A stretch of 34,546 nucleotides of DNA. It comes from Mastigocoleus testarum BC008 (lineage in GTDB: Bacteria > Cyanobacteriota > Cyanobacteriia > Cyanobacteriales > Nostocaceae). The notes beneath the pieces were generated by a model that was not told where the DNA came from, ran no database searches, and saw nothing but the letters and a program-made list of their open reading frames with translations. The DNA is taken from positions 437-34,982 of the forward strand of contig NZ_LMTZ01000018.1 in NCBI RefSeq assembly GCF_001456025.1. Reading direction: 5' to 3'. Shown here in pieces: positions 7,227 through 18,014 of the stretch; position 1 is the stretch's first letter; every line of letters starts with the position of its first letter. The position numbers and the translations under genes were made by a program.

Positions 7227-10200
7227 TTACTTCTTACTTATTATTGATTGACGGCAAATTTGCTGTAATTCCTTTTCTTCAGAATGAATTGCTAAATAAT
7301 CTTGCAACCAAGTGCAACCCATTTTCATAAAATCATCCAAATCTAAATCTAATTTCCATAGCTTGACTGTACCGTCTCTACTTGCAGAAGCTATGGTTTT
7401 TCCATTAGGGCTAAAGCTAATACTTGTTACCCAAGCGCGATGACCTTTTAGGGTTTGCTCTAATGTACCATTATTGGTGTTCCATAAATTTATTTTGCGG
7501 TCAAAACTAGCGGAAGCGAGAATTTTACTATCTGGACTAAATTTAACCTTAGTAACCCAGTTACTATGACCTTTAAGAGGTTTGATTAACTTTCCATCTC
7601 TAACCCGCCATAATTTGACTGTGTTATCTGCACTCGCTGAAGCAATAAGTTTACCGTCTGGACTAAAACTGACACTTGTAATTCTATGGCTGTGAGCTTT
7701 AGGAAAAGTTTTTACTAAACTACCATCTCCAACACGCCATAACTTTACTGCTGGTTCATCGCTCACAGAGGCTAGTATTTTAGCATCCGGATTAAAACTG
7801 ATATCAGTCCATCTGCCACCTGTAAACATATTATTATAAGCTTTAAAAGTTTGTAATACTGTTGCATCAACAGAATCCCACAACTTTACAACTTCATTAT
7901 CACCAGTAGAAGCGAGGATTTTCCCATCAGGACTAAAACTTACTCTTGATAGGCGATCACCATGATACTCAAAATTTTGTACTAAATTACCATTATTAAA
8001 ACGCAATAATTTGATAAAACCGTCATCGCTGCTAAAAGCAAGAGTTTTACCATTCGGACTAAAACTGATACTTTTTACTTGGTCGTTATTACGAATAGTT
8101 TTTAAGAGAGATTTTTCCAAATTCCACAACTTAATAGTTTTATCCGCACTTGCGGAGGCTAAAATTTTACCATTAGGACTGAAACTAATATCCCAAACTT
8201 TAGCGCTATGCTTTCCTAGTGTTTGAGGTTCAATACCATCAATATTCCACAACCTTACAGTTGAATCGCTGCCTGAAGTTGCTAAAGTTTTACCATCAGG
8301 ACTAAAAGCAATACCCCAAATATGACCATTATGACCTTTGAAAGTTTGCGGTTTAATTTCTTTTTGCTCCAAATTCCATAATTTTATTGTCCCATCTTCG
8401 CTAGCTGAAGCAATTTCTTTACCATTAGGACTAAAGCTAAGGCTTTTAACAGGAGCAATATGACCTTCAAAGGTATGAATTAAACTACCATTCTTAACAT
8501 TCCATAGTTTAAGAGTATGGTCAAAACTTGCGGTAGCCACAATTTTCCCATTAGGGTTAAAAATGACGCTAGCAAGTTTATTTTCATGACCTCTGAAGGT
8601 TTTTACTAAACTACCATCCGATACGCTCCACAATTTGAGGTTATGGTCAAAACTTGCAGTAGCGAGTATTCTATTATCTGGGCTGAAATTTATACTTGAA
8701 ACTGGTTCACTATGAGCGTCAATAATCTTAATTAAACTGTGATTCTCAAGATTGAGAAGTGCAATTTTACCATTTGCTGCGGCAGCAGCTAAGATTTTAC
8801 TATCAAAGCTAAAACGAACGTCTAATAAGATTGGATTGTGAGCTTTTATAGTTTTGATTAAAGCCCCAGATTTGACATTCCACAGCTTGATTGTGCCATC
8901 GCTAGCGCTAGAAGCAATAATTTTACCGTTAGGGCTAAAACTGACACTCCAGACGATTTTAGTATGACCAATTAGTGATCGCAACAAAATACCATTTTTA
9001 GGATTCCACAGTTTAATAGTATTGTCTGCACTGGCTGAGGCGATAATTTTAGCATCCGGACTGAAACTGATACCTTTTACTTTGTCATGATGTCCTTGCA
9101 AGCGATTTTTTTCCCTAATGTTATAAATCGCTTGTTGTAATGCAGATAGTACCTGTTTGCGAGTATCTGTTGTAACCGGAGATAATTTTTCCAATTCTTG
9201 CAATTTGCGTCCTGATTTTAACGCTAAAAGCAATGCTTGAAAAGGACTTTTATCGAATGCTCTTTGTGAATAAACACTTGTTAAAACTATATCGGCTTCT
9301 TTTTGTTCCCACCTTGCTTGGACAAGTTGTATACCTGTAAATAGTGCTGTTAAAAAAGATATGGCTAAAAATATACTACCTAAAGATATAATTCTTTTTG
9401 CTTTTTTCTGAGCTTGAGTTAAAGTATCGTTCGCTTTTGCTAATATTTGACTTTCTTCTTCTTTGATAGTTAAACTATTTTGAATTTCACGCTGTTCTAA
9501 TTCTTGAGAGGCAGATAAAAATCGATAATCTAAAGGACTTAAGCTTTGATTATTTGCCCAGGATAGAGCATCTTGTAATGCTTTTCCCCGCAACAGTCGA
9601 GATTCATCTTGATAATTAGAAGCAACCCAAATATTAAAGCTTTGAGAATAAGGACGTAATTTTGCTAATTGTTTTTCAACCCACGCTTTATTAAAAACTT
9701 GTTTGTAAATGTGGTTATATACTCTTAATTTACCTTGTCCTTGAACTACCAAGCCAGATAAACGTAAATCTGTGTGTTCTAGACTCCCATCTGCAATAAC
9801 TTCTCCTCGCTGTAAAATTTCTTGATAAATAACCAATAATCTCCCTGCTTTTTGTTCGTTGCGAAGGATTCTATCTCGAATCGTTTTTAAATGTTCTGGT
9901 TCGTCTTGTCCTTCCCAATTTTCAATAATTGATTTTTGTACAATCTCTTTAACTAATTGGTTTGCACTAATATAATTTTTCTGTTGACTTTTAATCATCA
10001 ACTGACATAATTTTTGCGCTAAAAAAGGTTGTCCTCCAGTCCAATTTAATATTTCTTTGATTATAGCTTGGGGATTGTCAAATTTTGCTTCTAAACCTTT
10101 CGCTAATGGCTGCACTTCATCAGCTTGAAATCCATGTAATTCTATAGCCTTACCAATATTAAAAGGAGTTTGAGTTTTATCTGTAATTAAATCGCTTGGT

Positions 10201-10769
10201 GTCGCAACTCCCAACAGTGCAAAAGTCAAGCGTTTATATTCTGGATTATCAACACGTTTATTGTAAAAAAATCTGATTAAAGCAAAAAAATCATCTAGAG
10301 AAAAATTTTGGCTCAAAACTCTATCAATTTCATCTACAAAAATAATTATTTTTTGGGAAATTTCTACTAATAATATTTCATCAATAAATAAATTAAGCCG
10401 CTGTATTGGTGAAAGTAAATATCGCCTTTCTTTCCACCACATTCGCCACTTGTTTTTTTTACTTAGCTGACAACTACTTACTAAAGATTGCACAATTCCA
10501 GCGTACCATTTCTCAGCGGTAACATCTTCCTTACCAATTCCGGTTAAATCGATAAAAGCACAAACAAAATCGTCTGCTTGTAACTTTTGCATAGTTTGTA
10601 CTCGCAAACTTGATTTACCCATCTGTCGCGAGTTCAAAACATAGCAAAATTCACCTGCTTTTAAAGCTTGATAAAAATCTCGATCGGCTTTACGAGTGAC
10701 ATAACTATCGGCGTTAGCAGGAAGACTTCCACCAACCTGATATTCATATTGTGATGGTGATTGAGTCAT
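7227..10769 (-). CDS. AAA-like ATPase with 14 WD40 repeats (first copy)
   Basis: This 1180-residue protein has an N-terminal AAA_35-type ATPase, a membrane helix and a WD40 C-terminus. The ATPase shows NSRQMGKSS (residues 46-54, Lys52 in the P-loop) and [12 protein letters not shown] (Asp146-Glu147, Walker B). A predicted transmembrane segment ([20 protein letters not shown], about 465-485) divides it, preceded by a helical segment rich in Glu/Gln/Lys. Fourteen WD40 repeats follow from about 556 to 1135, enough for two seven-bladed propellers. The C-terminus, [16 protein letters not shown], is typical of cyanobacterial WD40 giants. The architecture is STAND-like: propellers may sense a ligand and the ATPase may switch state. 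No effector domain was recognised. A near-identical design lies at 22173. The repeated motif lies 70 nt upstream of the start codon. Confidence 0.92.
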   Translation of the reverse strand: MTQSPSQYEYQVGGSLPANADSYVTRKADRDFYQALKAGEFCYVLNSRQMGKSSLRVQTMQKLQADDFVCAFIDLTGIGKEDVTAEKWYAGIVQSLVSSCQLSKKNKWRMWWKERRYLLSPIQRLNLFIDEILLVEISQKIIIFVDEIDRVLSQNFSLDDFFALIRFFYNKRVDNPEYKRLTFALLGVATPSDLITDKTQTPFNIGKAIELHGFQADEVQPLAKGLEAKFDNPQAIIKEILNWTGGQPFLAQKLCQLMIKSQQKNYISANQLVKEIVQKSIIENWEGQDEPEHLKTIRDRILRNEQKAGRLLVIYQEILQRGEVIADGSLEHTDLRLSGLVVQGQGKLRVYNHIYKQVFNKAWVEKQLAKLRPYSQSFNIWVASNYQDESRLLRGKALQDALSWANNQSLSPLDYRFLSASQELEQREIQNSLTIKEEESQILAKANDTLTQAQKKAKRIISLGSIFLAISFLTALFTGIQLVQARWEQKEADIVLTSVYSQRAFDKSPFQALLLALKSGRKLQELEKLSPVTTDTRKQVLSALQQAIYNIREKNRLQGHHDKVKGISFSPDAKIIASASADNTIKLWNPKNGILLRSLIGHTKIVWSVSFSPNGKIIASSASDGTIKLWNVKSGALIKTIKAHNPILLDVRFSFDSKILAAAAANGKIALLNLENHSLIKIIDAHSEPVSSINFSPDNRILATASFDHNLKLWSVSDGSLVKTFRGHENKLASVIFNPNGKIVATASFDHTLKLWNVKNGSLIHTFEGHIAPVKSLSFSPNGKEIASASEDGTIKLWNLEQKEIKPQTFKGHNGHIWGIAFSPDGKTLATSGSDSTVRLWNIDGIEPQTLGKHSAKVWDISFSPNGKILASASADKTIKLWNLEKSLLKTIRNNDQVKSISFSPNGKTLAFSSDDGFIKLLRFNNGNLVQNFEYHGDRLSRVSFSPDGKILASTGDNEVVKLWDSVDATVLQTFKAYNNMFTGGRWTDISFNPDAKILASVSDEPAVKLWRVGDGSLVKTFPKAHSHRITSVSFSPDGKLIASASADNTVKLWRVRDGKLIKPLKGHSNWVTKVKFSPDSKILASASFDRKINLWNTNNGTLEQTLKGHRAWVTSISFSPNGKTIASASRDGTVKLWKLDLDLDDFMKMGCTWLQDYLAIHSEEKELQQICRQSIISKK

Positions 10770-10839
10770 GATTTTATCGCTAAAACTATTTTTATCACTA
10801 TACTATTTCTATTTTTAAATATTTTGGCTGAAAATCAAA

Positions 10840-10912
10840 ACCTGACTTTTTCCTATTTGTAATATTGAAACACCTGATTTTTAAACTTTGAAGATACCTG
10901 ATTTATTCCTAT
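10840..10912 (+). promoter_or_regulatory. Direct-repeat motif, locus B (divergent region)
   Basis: Plus-strand copies are ACCTGACTTTTTCCTAT (10840-10856), a degenerate ACCTGATTTTTAAAC (10872) and ACCTGATTTATTCCTAT (10896-10912). They sit between the minus-strand AAA-WD40 gene (70 nt to its ATG) and a plus-strand secreted-protein gene (101 nt to its ATG), so they could serve either or both. Confidence 0.65.
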
Positions 10913-11013
10913 TGGTATTCTTATTTATTGACTTGATAATTGGAACATACAGCAATAGAAGTTACTTCTAAATGCTACTAAAAATTCATAATAATTATAA
11001 AAAGGTGTGAACA

Positions 11014-11412
11014 ATGTTAAAACAAATTACTGGATTATCTTTATTTCTCTCAGCAACAATAGCAGGTATTAATATTGCCTCAATTCAACCAGTTAAAGCG
11101 GAATTGAACGACAGTATCCTATATATCTGTATAGCGAATAAAACAAATGAAAAAGTTTATGTTGCTACTAGGGATAATATTAACGGGTCTTTCTTTGTTG
11201 AAGCTAAACCTAATGGTAGATATTGGTGGTGGCGGCGAAGAAAACGTAGTTCAAATAGAAAGATTAACGTATCGTTGAATGGCAAAAAGCATAGAGCCGA
11301 ATATAAATGGACTCGGTTAGCACCAAAACAAATTGGACTAGATCAAGCATGTTTCTTTAACGGATGGAACATAAAGAAAAACCAACAGGGAAAACTATAT
11401 CTAAGTAGATAG
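11014..11412 (+). CDS. Small secreted protein of unknown function
   Basis: This 132-residue protein has a clear signal peptide: KQ, then ITGLSLFLSATIAGINIASI, with likely cleavage after VKA near residue 29. The mature part is basic, with a striking WWWRRRKR segment (residues about 70-77), two cysteines and a C-terminal GKLYLSR. AAAGGTG precedes the ATG as a weak ribosome-binding site. I do not recognise the family. It is preceded by the repeated motif, and a second secreted protein follows about 80 nt downstream in the same direction, so they may be cotranscribed. The basic aromatic mature part may bind polyanions or membranes; this is a guess. Confidence 0.75.
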   Translation: MLKQITGLSLFLSATIAGINIASIQPVKAELNDSILYICIANKTNEKVYVATRDNINGSFFVEAKPNGRYWWWRRRKRSSNRKINVSLNGKKHRAEYKWTRLAPKQIGLDQACFFNGWNIKKNQQGKLYLSR

Positions 11413-11490
11413 GCTTTTCCAGTTGAGTCTTGCATTCTATTACCTTAGTTTACTTCCGCTTACCTACTTAGTTCATAGAGGTTAATCATC

Positions 11491-12114
11491 ATGAAATGCA
11501 TTCCGAAAGCAACTGCAATTATAGCGACCACTGCTTTCACATTACTTTTTCCATCTATTGCTGCTTTAGCACAAGCCATCGCCATCGATCCAGTCTTTGA
11601 TTCACCTACTCCCAGAACTGGACCTTACTTGGCTCAACTTGGCAGTACCCAAGCCTATGTGCCCATGAAGCATGAAACCGTAGAGGTCATCAATGGAAAT
11701 TCAATTGTCAATCATGTTTTGGCAACAAAGTCTGGCAATCTGAACATGAAGGGTAAAATTGCCATGAAATGTGCTGCTGGACGCACCGTCACTTACCTTG
11801 CTTACCGTCCCAATGGTCAAAATTTGACGACTGTGGTTAACGGTAAGACAAACACCCAATCCTACACAAAAACCATTACCATGCAGCCTTTCTCACTTAT
11901 AGATTTAGAGAAAGCTGGTCAACAAGCATTTGGGGGTGCCTGGGTTTCTGGCAATAAGCACCAAAATACCGAAAAGACGGTGAAGAAGACCATCAAAAAG
12001 TCCATTGAAGTTCGGGGTAAATGTTCAGGTTTAGCTGAGCAAGTAAAATCTTTTCCCGTAACAATAACAGTCACATTCGACGATAAAGACTTCCCTCCTC
12101 CTCCGGTAGGATAA
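11491..12114 (+). CDS. Secreted protein of unknown function
   Basis: This 207-residue protein has a signal peptide (ATAIIATTAFTLLFPSIAALAQA, cleavage about residue 28). A GAGG element precedes the ATG. The mature part carries a beta-rich domain with two cysteines (MKCAAGRTVTYLAY and EVRGKCSGLAEQ) that could form a disulfide. A lysine/threonine-rich linker (EKTVKKTIKKSIE) lies between them, and the protein ends VTFDDKDFPPPPVG. I do not recognise the family. It follows another secreted-protein gene on the same strand. Confidence 0.75.
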   Translation: MKCIPKATAIIATTAFTLLFPSIAALAQAIAIDPVFDSPTPRTGPYLAQLGSTQAYVPMKHETVEVINGNSIVNHVLATKSGNLNMKGKIAMKCAAGRTVTYLAYRPNGQNLTTVVNGKTNTQSYTKTITMQPFSLIDLEKAGQQAFGGAWVSGNKHQNTEKTVKKTIKKSIEVRGKCSGLAEQVKSFPVTITVTFDDKDFPPPPVG

Positions 12115-12186
12115 ATTTTTAGGTAGATGGAATAATCACTTTGTTGTAAGTCGTAAATTAAAAACGAGAAAAATAATTATAGTTTT

Positions 12187-12360
12187 TCAAACCAAAACTC
12201 GTTGAAAATACTCCCGATATAAATTACAGCTAGGTATAACACAGTTATCTAATGTTTGTACTAAACCCATGCTGTGCAATTTGTAAATCTGAATTGAATT
12301 TAATTCAACTGGTTTGGGTGAATTAAGCGCAATTTTAAAAGCCTGAGCCAGTTTTGGACA
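12187..12360 (-). pseudogene. C-terminal fragment of an AAA-like ATPase
   Basis: The minus strand encodes 57 residues (CPKLAQAFKIALNSPKPVEL onwards, ending YREYFQRVLV and a stop). They align without gaps to the last 57-58 residues of the intact AAA protein at 20232-21599. Nothing upstream continues the frame, so it is a broken paralogue, probably from a local duplication or rearrangement. The rest of the interval 12115-12692 has no further supported gene. Confidence 0.85.
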
Positions 12361-12692
12361 TGAACCTATCCCACTATTCTAAAAATGCTCATTTACAGCA
12401 CTTTTGAGGTAAGTGAGGTACACCAAATTACAGGACGGTTTTTAAAGCTTGGAATTTGAATTCAGTACTGTACCTCATAAACATCGAATCTGCTGTATGT
12501 GAATAAAATTTGTATGAAAAGATTTATTTTTCGTTGTTAGCTCTTAAAATATTTAAGCTTCTTAGCAAAAATCTTATTAGTGGGATAAGTTCATTAATAA
12601 ATAATCCAATCACAATATCGTGCATCAAAGTAGATTTAGAAAAGCAAATAGTTTTTCGAGCTAATCTTTTAATTTGGACTTTGAACAAAGAT

Positions 12693-13712
12693 ATGTCTGA
12701 ACTGCTTCCACTTCAAAGATTACTCCAAGTCGAATTTGAGGGTAAATGGCGAGCCGATCTGGCAACAATTACCGGAACGCTATCTAACCGGCAGATTTCC
12801 ATGCTCGTTGACCAATTGACATGGGAAGAGCTTGGCCAGGGAATTCGTGGGGCTTTTTTTGCAGAAAAGAGCGTTGGAGTTGTATTTGGGCTTGAATTAT
12901 TATCAGGCGAGCGGGTCATCCTTAAGCTTTTCCATCCATCTCAATCGCAAGAGCAACTCGCAGCCGCGCATAGGTGCTTGAACATAGTAGTGCGTTCTGG
13001 TTTCCCTGCACCGCCAACCCGGTCTCAAATATTTAAAACAGAAGACGGTATAACAGGTGTTTTCTACACATTCATGGATGGAGCAATGCGAAACCCGCAC
13101 GAACCAATTGTGCGTCAAGAACTGGCACAAGTACTGGCAGAACTCACTGGCATTCTGCCGCACGAAAATCCCACAGAACTACCATTAGCACCGACACGAG
13201 AAAGTAAGCTTTGGTCTAATTCTCATCGCTCCTTCTTGAAGCTGGATAAAGATCCGGAGGCAAGGTGGATCGACCAAATTGCCCGTCGCGCCCAATCGAT
13301 AATACAAGCTAAAAATCTGCCGCTCATACCTGCACATTTAGATTGGGGGGTTAAGAACTGCCGTTTTCATGAAAATAATGTGTGTGTAGTATATGACTGG
13401 GATTCGCTGTTTGCAGCCTCCGAGGCTGAGATGGTAGGACGTGCGGCAGTTCAATTTACTGCCCAATGGGAGATTCCAACACCTTTAACCCCAAGCCTAG
13501 CAGAGACACGCGCTTTCATCGATGAATATGAAACTGCTCGTGGGCACTGCTTTTGTCGTAAAGAATGGGTCGTGATTTCAGCATCTGCGGACTACTCGTT
13601 GGCACAAAATGCACGTTTAGAGTTTGCCTCCGGTAAACCTCCCCGTGATGGATTCTTGGCACTTTTACAGAACTGGGAAAGCGATATGCTTTTAAAGACA
13701 AATACTGAATAA
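12693..13712 (+). CDS. APH-fold phosphotransferase-like protein
   Basis: This 339-residue protein shows the kinase signature of the aminoglycoside/choline phosphotransferase fold. The catalytic loop HLDWGVKNCRF (H-D-xxxx-N) is followed by the metal-binding VVYDWDSL. The N-terminal lobe includes VGVVFGLELLSGERVILKLF, with a likely ATP-binding lysine. The frame is open back to 12510, but the segment before Met at 12693 is not typical, so this later start is preferred; evidence for either start is weak. The substrate is unknown and need not be an antibiotic: many bacterial members phosphorylate small molecules or are uncharacterised. It stands alone, with a short hairpin after the stop. Confidence 0.75.
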   Translation: MSELLPLQRLLQVEFEGKWRADLATITGTLSNRQISMLVDQLTWEELGQGIRGAFFAEKSVGVVFGLELLSGERVILKLFHPSQSQEQLAAAHRCLNIVVRSGFPAPPTRSQIFKTEDGITGVFYTFMDGAMRNPHEPIVRQELAQVLAELTGILPHENPTELPLAPTRESKLWSNSHRSFLKLDKDPEARWIDQIARRAQSIIQAKNLPLIPAHLDWGVKNCRFHENNVCVVYDWDSLFAASEAEMVGRAAVQFTAQWEIPTPLTPSLAETRAFIDEYETARGHCFCRKEWVVISASADYSLAQNARLEFASGKPPRDGFLALLQNWESDMLLKTNTE

Positions 13713-13735
13713 ACTACCCCACCGATAGGGTAGTT
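13712..13735 (+). terminator. Possible short hairpin terminator
   Basis: An 8-bp perfect stem, AACTACCC and GGGTAGTT, encloses an 8-nt loop and begins at the stop codon of the kinase-like gene. No T-run follows, so intrinsic termination is uncertain. Confidence 0.4.
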
Positions 13736-13829
13736 CATAATTGAAATTCAGCTTGCCTACTGCCCGTCCTAATTACAATTTTCAACGCCAACCTACTTAC
13801 TCGTTCACTGAAAAAAGGTTATTTCAACT

Positions 13830-15563
13830 ATGGAAATTCATGCTTATACCAGACAAGGAGATATCACAGGCGTACAACATCAACTAGCTAGGGGAGTTGA
13901 TATCGATCATATAGATAAATGGTCAAAAACACCATTAATGTATGCAGTAAATGACGCAAATGCCAACCTTGATATGGTGCGATTTTTGGTAGAAAACGGT
14001 GCTGATGTAAATGCGGTTGAAGGCAGGTATAATCAGAATGTGCTTGGGCTAGGTGTACAATCGAGAAATGTCGAAAAAATCCAATACCTTATAGATGCAG
14101 GTGCTGATATAGATTATCAAAGACCAGGTGGCTATGATGTACTAATCGATGCGATGCATGGTCGAGATATTAATAAATGTGAAAACTTGATTCCAGTTGT
14201 CAATTTATTGATTGCCAGGGGTGCAAAAATTAATGGGACTAGTGAATATGGTGAATCAGCTCTAAATACTGCTGCATGGATTGGTAGATTTGATGTTGTT
14301 AAATTCTTATTAGCAGCAGGTGCTGACGGAAAACAACTAGAATGGACAGAATTAATATACGCGGTTGCATTTGGCAGTGTCGAAGAGATAAAGAAATTAC
14401 TTGATAAAGGTGGCGAACTTGATACACGAGATTTTTGCGATAGAACACCTTGGCTTTTAAGCATTCAAGTAGGCTCCGTAGAAAAAGCGAGATTACTCCT
14501 AGATTCGGGAGCAAATCAATTCGATTGTGGAAATTGTAATAAGCCACCTGTGATGTATGCCATAGAAAATAATCATGTCGAAGTTCTAGAATGGTTAATT
14601 CAAGAAGGCTTTGATACTGAAGCTACTGATGATTTTGGCACTACTCCTTTGAGCTTAGCAGCAGAGCATGGTGCAACTGATTGCGTCAGGCTATTGTTAG
14701 AAGCTGGGGCAAATGCTTCTAGAACCTCCTACTACGCCAGGGAAGCGATCCAGAAAGCAAGTAACCTGGAAATTGTCAAAATGCTTGTTGATGCAGGTGC
14801 AGATTTAAGTGACATTAACGATTATATGCGGCGATTACTAACAGGAGTTGGTAATCCTGATGACATTTATACTATTTCCCCAGAGCAATATTTTAACGGG
14901 AAATACCGGCGATTTGGAAAAGCCAATCCAGAAGTTATGAAAGTAGCATTCTGGCAAGCTATGGTGCAAAGTGGTTTAGGTGCTTGGAGCGCCAGAGATA
15001 GGTTTGGCGATACAAATAATGCACTGTCCTATAAGGATGAGCCAGTATGGTGTTTTAGCAGATCTGGTAGAACAATTACCCAATTACCAAATGAAAGAAT
15101 CATCGAAATAGGGGGCGAACACGAAGATTTCTACGACCCAGAATTTTGTATATATAACGACGTGGTAGTTTATCAAGGTGATGGTAAATTTACAATTTTA
15201 GGTTATCCGAAAGATATTTTTCCTCCTACCGACTTTCATTCGGCAACAGTGGTAGGAGAATATATTTATATAATTGGTTGTTTGGGTTATATAGATGAAA
15301 GAATCTACAATGAAACGCCGGTTTATCGACTGCATTCCGAGACATTTCAAATAGAAAAAATTGAAACCACCGGAGAAAAACCTGGATGGATTAGCCAACA
15401 CAAAGCATACTATCAACAGCAATCCCAAATATATATTAATGGTGGTAAAGTTTTTGTCAGAGTTGAAGATAGAACCGACTATGTAGAAAATGACAGTGAT
15501 TATATTTTAGATTTAAAAAATATGCAATGGAGCAAGAATAAGAAGTCATCAATTGGTTTATAG
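13830..15563 (+). CDS. Ankyrin-repeat protein with Kelch-like C-terminus
   Basis: This 577-residue protein has no signal peptide. Residues 1 to about 330 are ankyrin repeats, seen in recurring TPLMYAVN, VRFLVENGADVNA, KFLLAAGADG and CVRLLLEAGAN patterns. The second part (about 340-577) holds a beta-rich region. It starts with WQAMVQSGLGAWSARDRFG and continues through CFSRSGRTITQLPNERIIEIGGEHEDFYDPEFCIYN to Kelch-like strands such as HSATVVGEYIYIIGCLGY, YRLHSETFQIEKIETTGEKP and SQIYINGGKV. Such fusions are likely protein-interaction scaffolds. A short minus-strand remnant at 26018-26242 encodes a related segment ending FTEPTWVG, so a paralogue may once have existed nearby. The exact function is unknown. 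Confidence 0.85.
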   Translation: MEIHAYTRQGDITGVQHQLARGVDIDHIDKWSKTPLMYAVNDANANLDMVRFLVENGADVNAVEGRYNQNVLGLGVQSRNVEKIQYLIDAGADIDYQRPGGYDVLIDAMHGRDINKCENLIPVVNLLIARGAKINGTSEYGESALNTAAWIGRFDVVKFLLAAGADGKQLEWTELIYAVAFGSVEEIKKLLDKGGELDTRDFCDRTPWLLSIQVGSVEKARLLLDSGANQFDCGNCNKPPVMYAIENNHVEVLEWLIQEGFDTEATDDFGTTPLSLAAEHGATDCVRLLLEAGANASRTSYYAREAIQKASNLEIVKMLVDAGADLSDINDYMRRLLTGVGNPDDIYTISPEQYFNGKYRRFGKANPEVMKVAFWQAMVQSGLGAWSARDRFGDTNNALSYKDEPVWCFSRSGRTITQLPNERIIEIGGEHEDFYDPEFCIYNDVVVYQGDGKFTILGYPKDIFPPTDFHSATVVGEYIYIIGCLGYIDERIYNETPVYRLHSETFQIEKIETTGEKPGWISQHKAYYQQQSQIYINGGKVFVRVEDRTDYVENDSDYILDLKNMQWSKNKKSSIGL

Positions 15564-16160
15564 TTAACCATATTTGTTTCTTTTATATAAAAAATGAAAT
15601 TCTCAAAAGATGTTATCAAAGCAAGATAATCTATTTTCGTGCTTTCTCTCCCACACTTGAGAGGAGGGAAATTTCAATATCTTTTTCGTCTTCTTCTATA
15701 TTTTTTTGCTTGCGATTAATTAATAAATGTATTTGCAACCCACTAATTAAAAATCCTAAAAATATTTTTTTATGATAAATTATATTAATAAACCATATTT
15801 CACCAAACAATTCATTAATATTTTGGCAATTTTAATCAAAATACAAGTTTCTCTACATCAGTAACGGGTGGGAATCGCCGCCAGTTGGGCACTTCTAACT
15901 AGCACATTTTAAAACCCCTATATAGTAAAGCTTTCAGCTAAAGCCTAAAAATGTGCTAGTTTCATTCGTTGGGAGGGAGATTTGGTACTTTTGAATTTTA
16001 ACTTTCCCTCCTGGGACGCTCACATGATACCCCTTTTTTTTTGATTCAATCTGTCAACAAAATAGAAACATTGTTTACTTGTAGAACAGATACACTAAAA
16101 ATTTGTCTTGCCACTACATAAGAATCACTACCCATAGGGGTTCACTACCATAGCCACACC
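15564..16160. other. AT-rich intergenic region with a 14-bp inverted repeat
   Basis: No gene is convincing. A perfect inverted repeat, AACTAGCACATTTT (15897-15910) and its complement (15948-15961), encloses 37 nt and may be a small repeat element or structured RNA. A minus-strand frame at about 15650-15820 encodes a short hydrophobic stretch without a usual start codon and is not called. Confidence 0.5.
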
Positions 16161-18014
16161 CTATTTAAATGTCACAAGTGCTTTACGAATTTCATCTCGA
16201 AGAAGTTCAGCGCGAGCGGACCAAATTCCAAATCCGTCATTTATTGTATCAGCTTTATCAATAAACAAGCCAAAAACATAATCTCTTGTTGTAACTGAAT
16301 TACCGTTTTGAAAAGGAAGCTTCACCCAACCACCAATAGAAGTATATTTTTTCCCATTACCAGTTGTAAAACTACCACCTTTCCCAGCAGTTTTAACTTT
16401 ACTTTTAAATGATTTAACTGTATTTGTACTTAGACCCAATTTACTTGCTTCTTCATCAATAACAGTAAGTATTCTACCTCGTCTATTGAGCATCAGTTCA
16501 TAAAAGGTATCACGGTTTGAGTTAGAAGTAAAAACGCCCGTACTTACTTTTTCATAAAGTTTTCCCAAATCCTTCAAAGTCAAACTATTTGCAGGATCAT
16601 TACTAGGTCCACCACAAGCAAATTTATGGTTGAGAGCAGTCTTTTTACTCATACCGAGTGAATTATAAGCGGTTTGATTGATAGTATTTCTACCCACGTT
16701 GGCTTTTCCATTTCCGAATAACTCCTGTATTGCATTGGTACTCTGGTTATTGGAGTTTTTCATCATCTTCTTTAAGGTTTCCCTCAAATTTTCTTGCTCG
16801 AATTTCTGGCCAGCATGATTATCACTGCAACTATCAGCGCGATCTAAATAAACTTTAACTTTTGTACTATTCAAGTTGACTTTTCCAGCTTCAACTTGTT
16901 TCATCGCGTGCAAATGCTCTAATACCTTAATTGTACTAGCTGGATAAAAAGATATGTCAGCTTTTAGGGATGCCAAAACAGAACCATTGACTTTCTTTAA
17001 GTACAGTCCTGAAACACCATCAGTATTATTTCGTAGCATTTCACCAATTCTAGTAGTCAATAAATTGGCATTATTCAACATCAGCACAGCGAAACGCTTT
17101 TTACCATTGACGGTGTAAGGTTCAATGTCAAAAATTCTGGCTTGATTTTGTTGCCAAAGCTGATTTACTTGCGTTGCCGTTTTACCGTAGTACCACCACC
17201 AGGTTTGTCCTTGGGATTTTTCCATGACAACCATAAACTTGTTGTCACCATGTCGTTCAATATCAACCAAACGAGCTTTATTTTCCTTGAGCTTAGAGTT
17301 AATAAAGCTTGGTAAAACATTATAGTAATACCACCATGCTTTGCGGTCACTGCCTGTATTTTTAATCATCACGGCGCTATACAGACGTTTACCGCCAACC
17401 ACATAGGTATCAAGATCCACAATTCGTGCTTTGTTAACTTTTGTTTTTTCTATGATATTTTTAATAGAAGAATCGCTGTAATACCACCAACTTTTTGCAT
17501 CAGCACCTGTATTAGACACTAGAGCCACAGCATATTTCTTTTGACCGTTAAGACGGTAAATTTCTAAATCAATTATCCGTGCTTTATTGGTATTTAATTT
17601 TTCTTTAACTTGTTGGGAACTTAGACCATAATACCACCACCATTTTTTAGCATATTCACCCTTATTTCTGACCATTGCCACACTAAATCTTAAGGGTGAT
17701 GTTTTTTCCACTTCCCAGTCAATAATACGATAACCCTGATTTATTTTACTTTTAATTTGAGAAACAGAAGCACCATGGAGCCACCAAAATTTAGTCGGTT
17801 TTGTACTCGACTTCTCTGTGAGAGCAATTAAGTTTTTATCATTGTTCTCTAATTTATCCACATTAATTACAGATGAATTAGATGCAGTTTCTCGTGAAAC
17901 TTGAGAAGCTACCAATACAGAACTATTGTTGACTAGACCTACGATTGGTAACGTAAATCCTAACACTACAGAACTCAAATAAACATACCAAGGCCTATTG
18001 CGATTAGGTTTCAT
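16161..18014 (-). CDS. Secreted WWY-repeat protein with class A beta-lactamase-like domain
   Basis: This is a 617-residue exported protein. The start is ATG 18014 because AAGGAG lies 9 nt upstream; an earlier in-frame Met at 18086 lacks this. A signal or membrane segment (YLSSVVLGFTLPIVGLV) lies near residue 10-30. About five tandem repeats of roughly 45-50 residues follow (about 70-310), each with a WW(W)YYG/S motif and a 'KARIVDLE-Y--GKKRFAVVM--N' strand pattern, matching bacterial tandem repeat domain 1 (PF17660). The rest is class A beta-lactamase-like: SxxK in YPASTIK (Ser360, Lys363), SNN at 421-423 and KTAGKGGSF near 541. This resembles a penicillin-interacting serine hydrolase acting outside the cell, perhaps on peptidoglycan. 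The general base Glu166 could not be located. True antibiotic resistance is not implied. Confidence 0.85.
   Translation of the reverse strand: MKPNRNRPWYVYLSSVVLGFTLPIVGLVNNSSVLVASQVSRETASNSSVINVDKLENNDKNLIALTEKSSTKPTKFWWLHGASVSQIKSKINQGYRIIDWEVEKTSPLRFSVAMVRNKGEYAKKWWWYYGLSSQQVKEKLNTNKARIIDLEIYRLNGQKKYAVALVSNTGADAKSWWYYSDSSIKNIIEKTKVNKARIVDLDTYVVGGKRLYSAVMIKNTGSDRKAWWYYYNVLPSFINSKLKENKARLVDIERHGDNKFMVVMEKSQGQTWWWYYGKTATQVNQLWQQNQARIFDIEPYTVNGKKRFAVLMLNNANLLTTRIGEMLRNNTDGVSGLYLKKVNGSVLASLKADISFYPASTIKVLEHLHAMKQVEAGKVNLNSTKVKVYLDRADSCSDNHAGQKFEQENLRETLKKMMKNSNNQSTNAIQELFGNGKANVGRNTINQTAYNSLGMSKKTALNHKFACGGPSNDPANSLTLKDLGKLYEKVSTGVFTSNSNRDTFYELMLNRRGRILTVIDEEASKLGLSTNTVKSFKSKVKTAGKGGSFTTGNGKKYTSIGGWVKLPFQNGNSVTTRDYVFGLFIDKADTINDGFGIWSARAELLRDEIRKALVTFK

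Noticed and set aside
12510..12692. Longer N-terminus for the kinase-like gene
   Set aside because: The extra 61 residues are AT-rich with no family-like features, and the Met at 12693 begins a normal-looking N-terminus.
15650..15830. Minus-strand hydrophobic short frame ending SSVGEKARK
   Set aside because: No ATG/GTG start with a ribosome-binding site was found; it could be a small membrane peptide or a decayed gene end, but the support is too weak.
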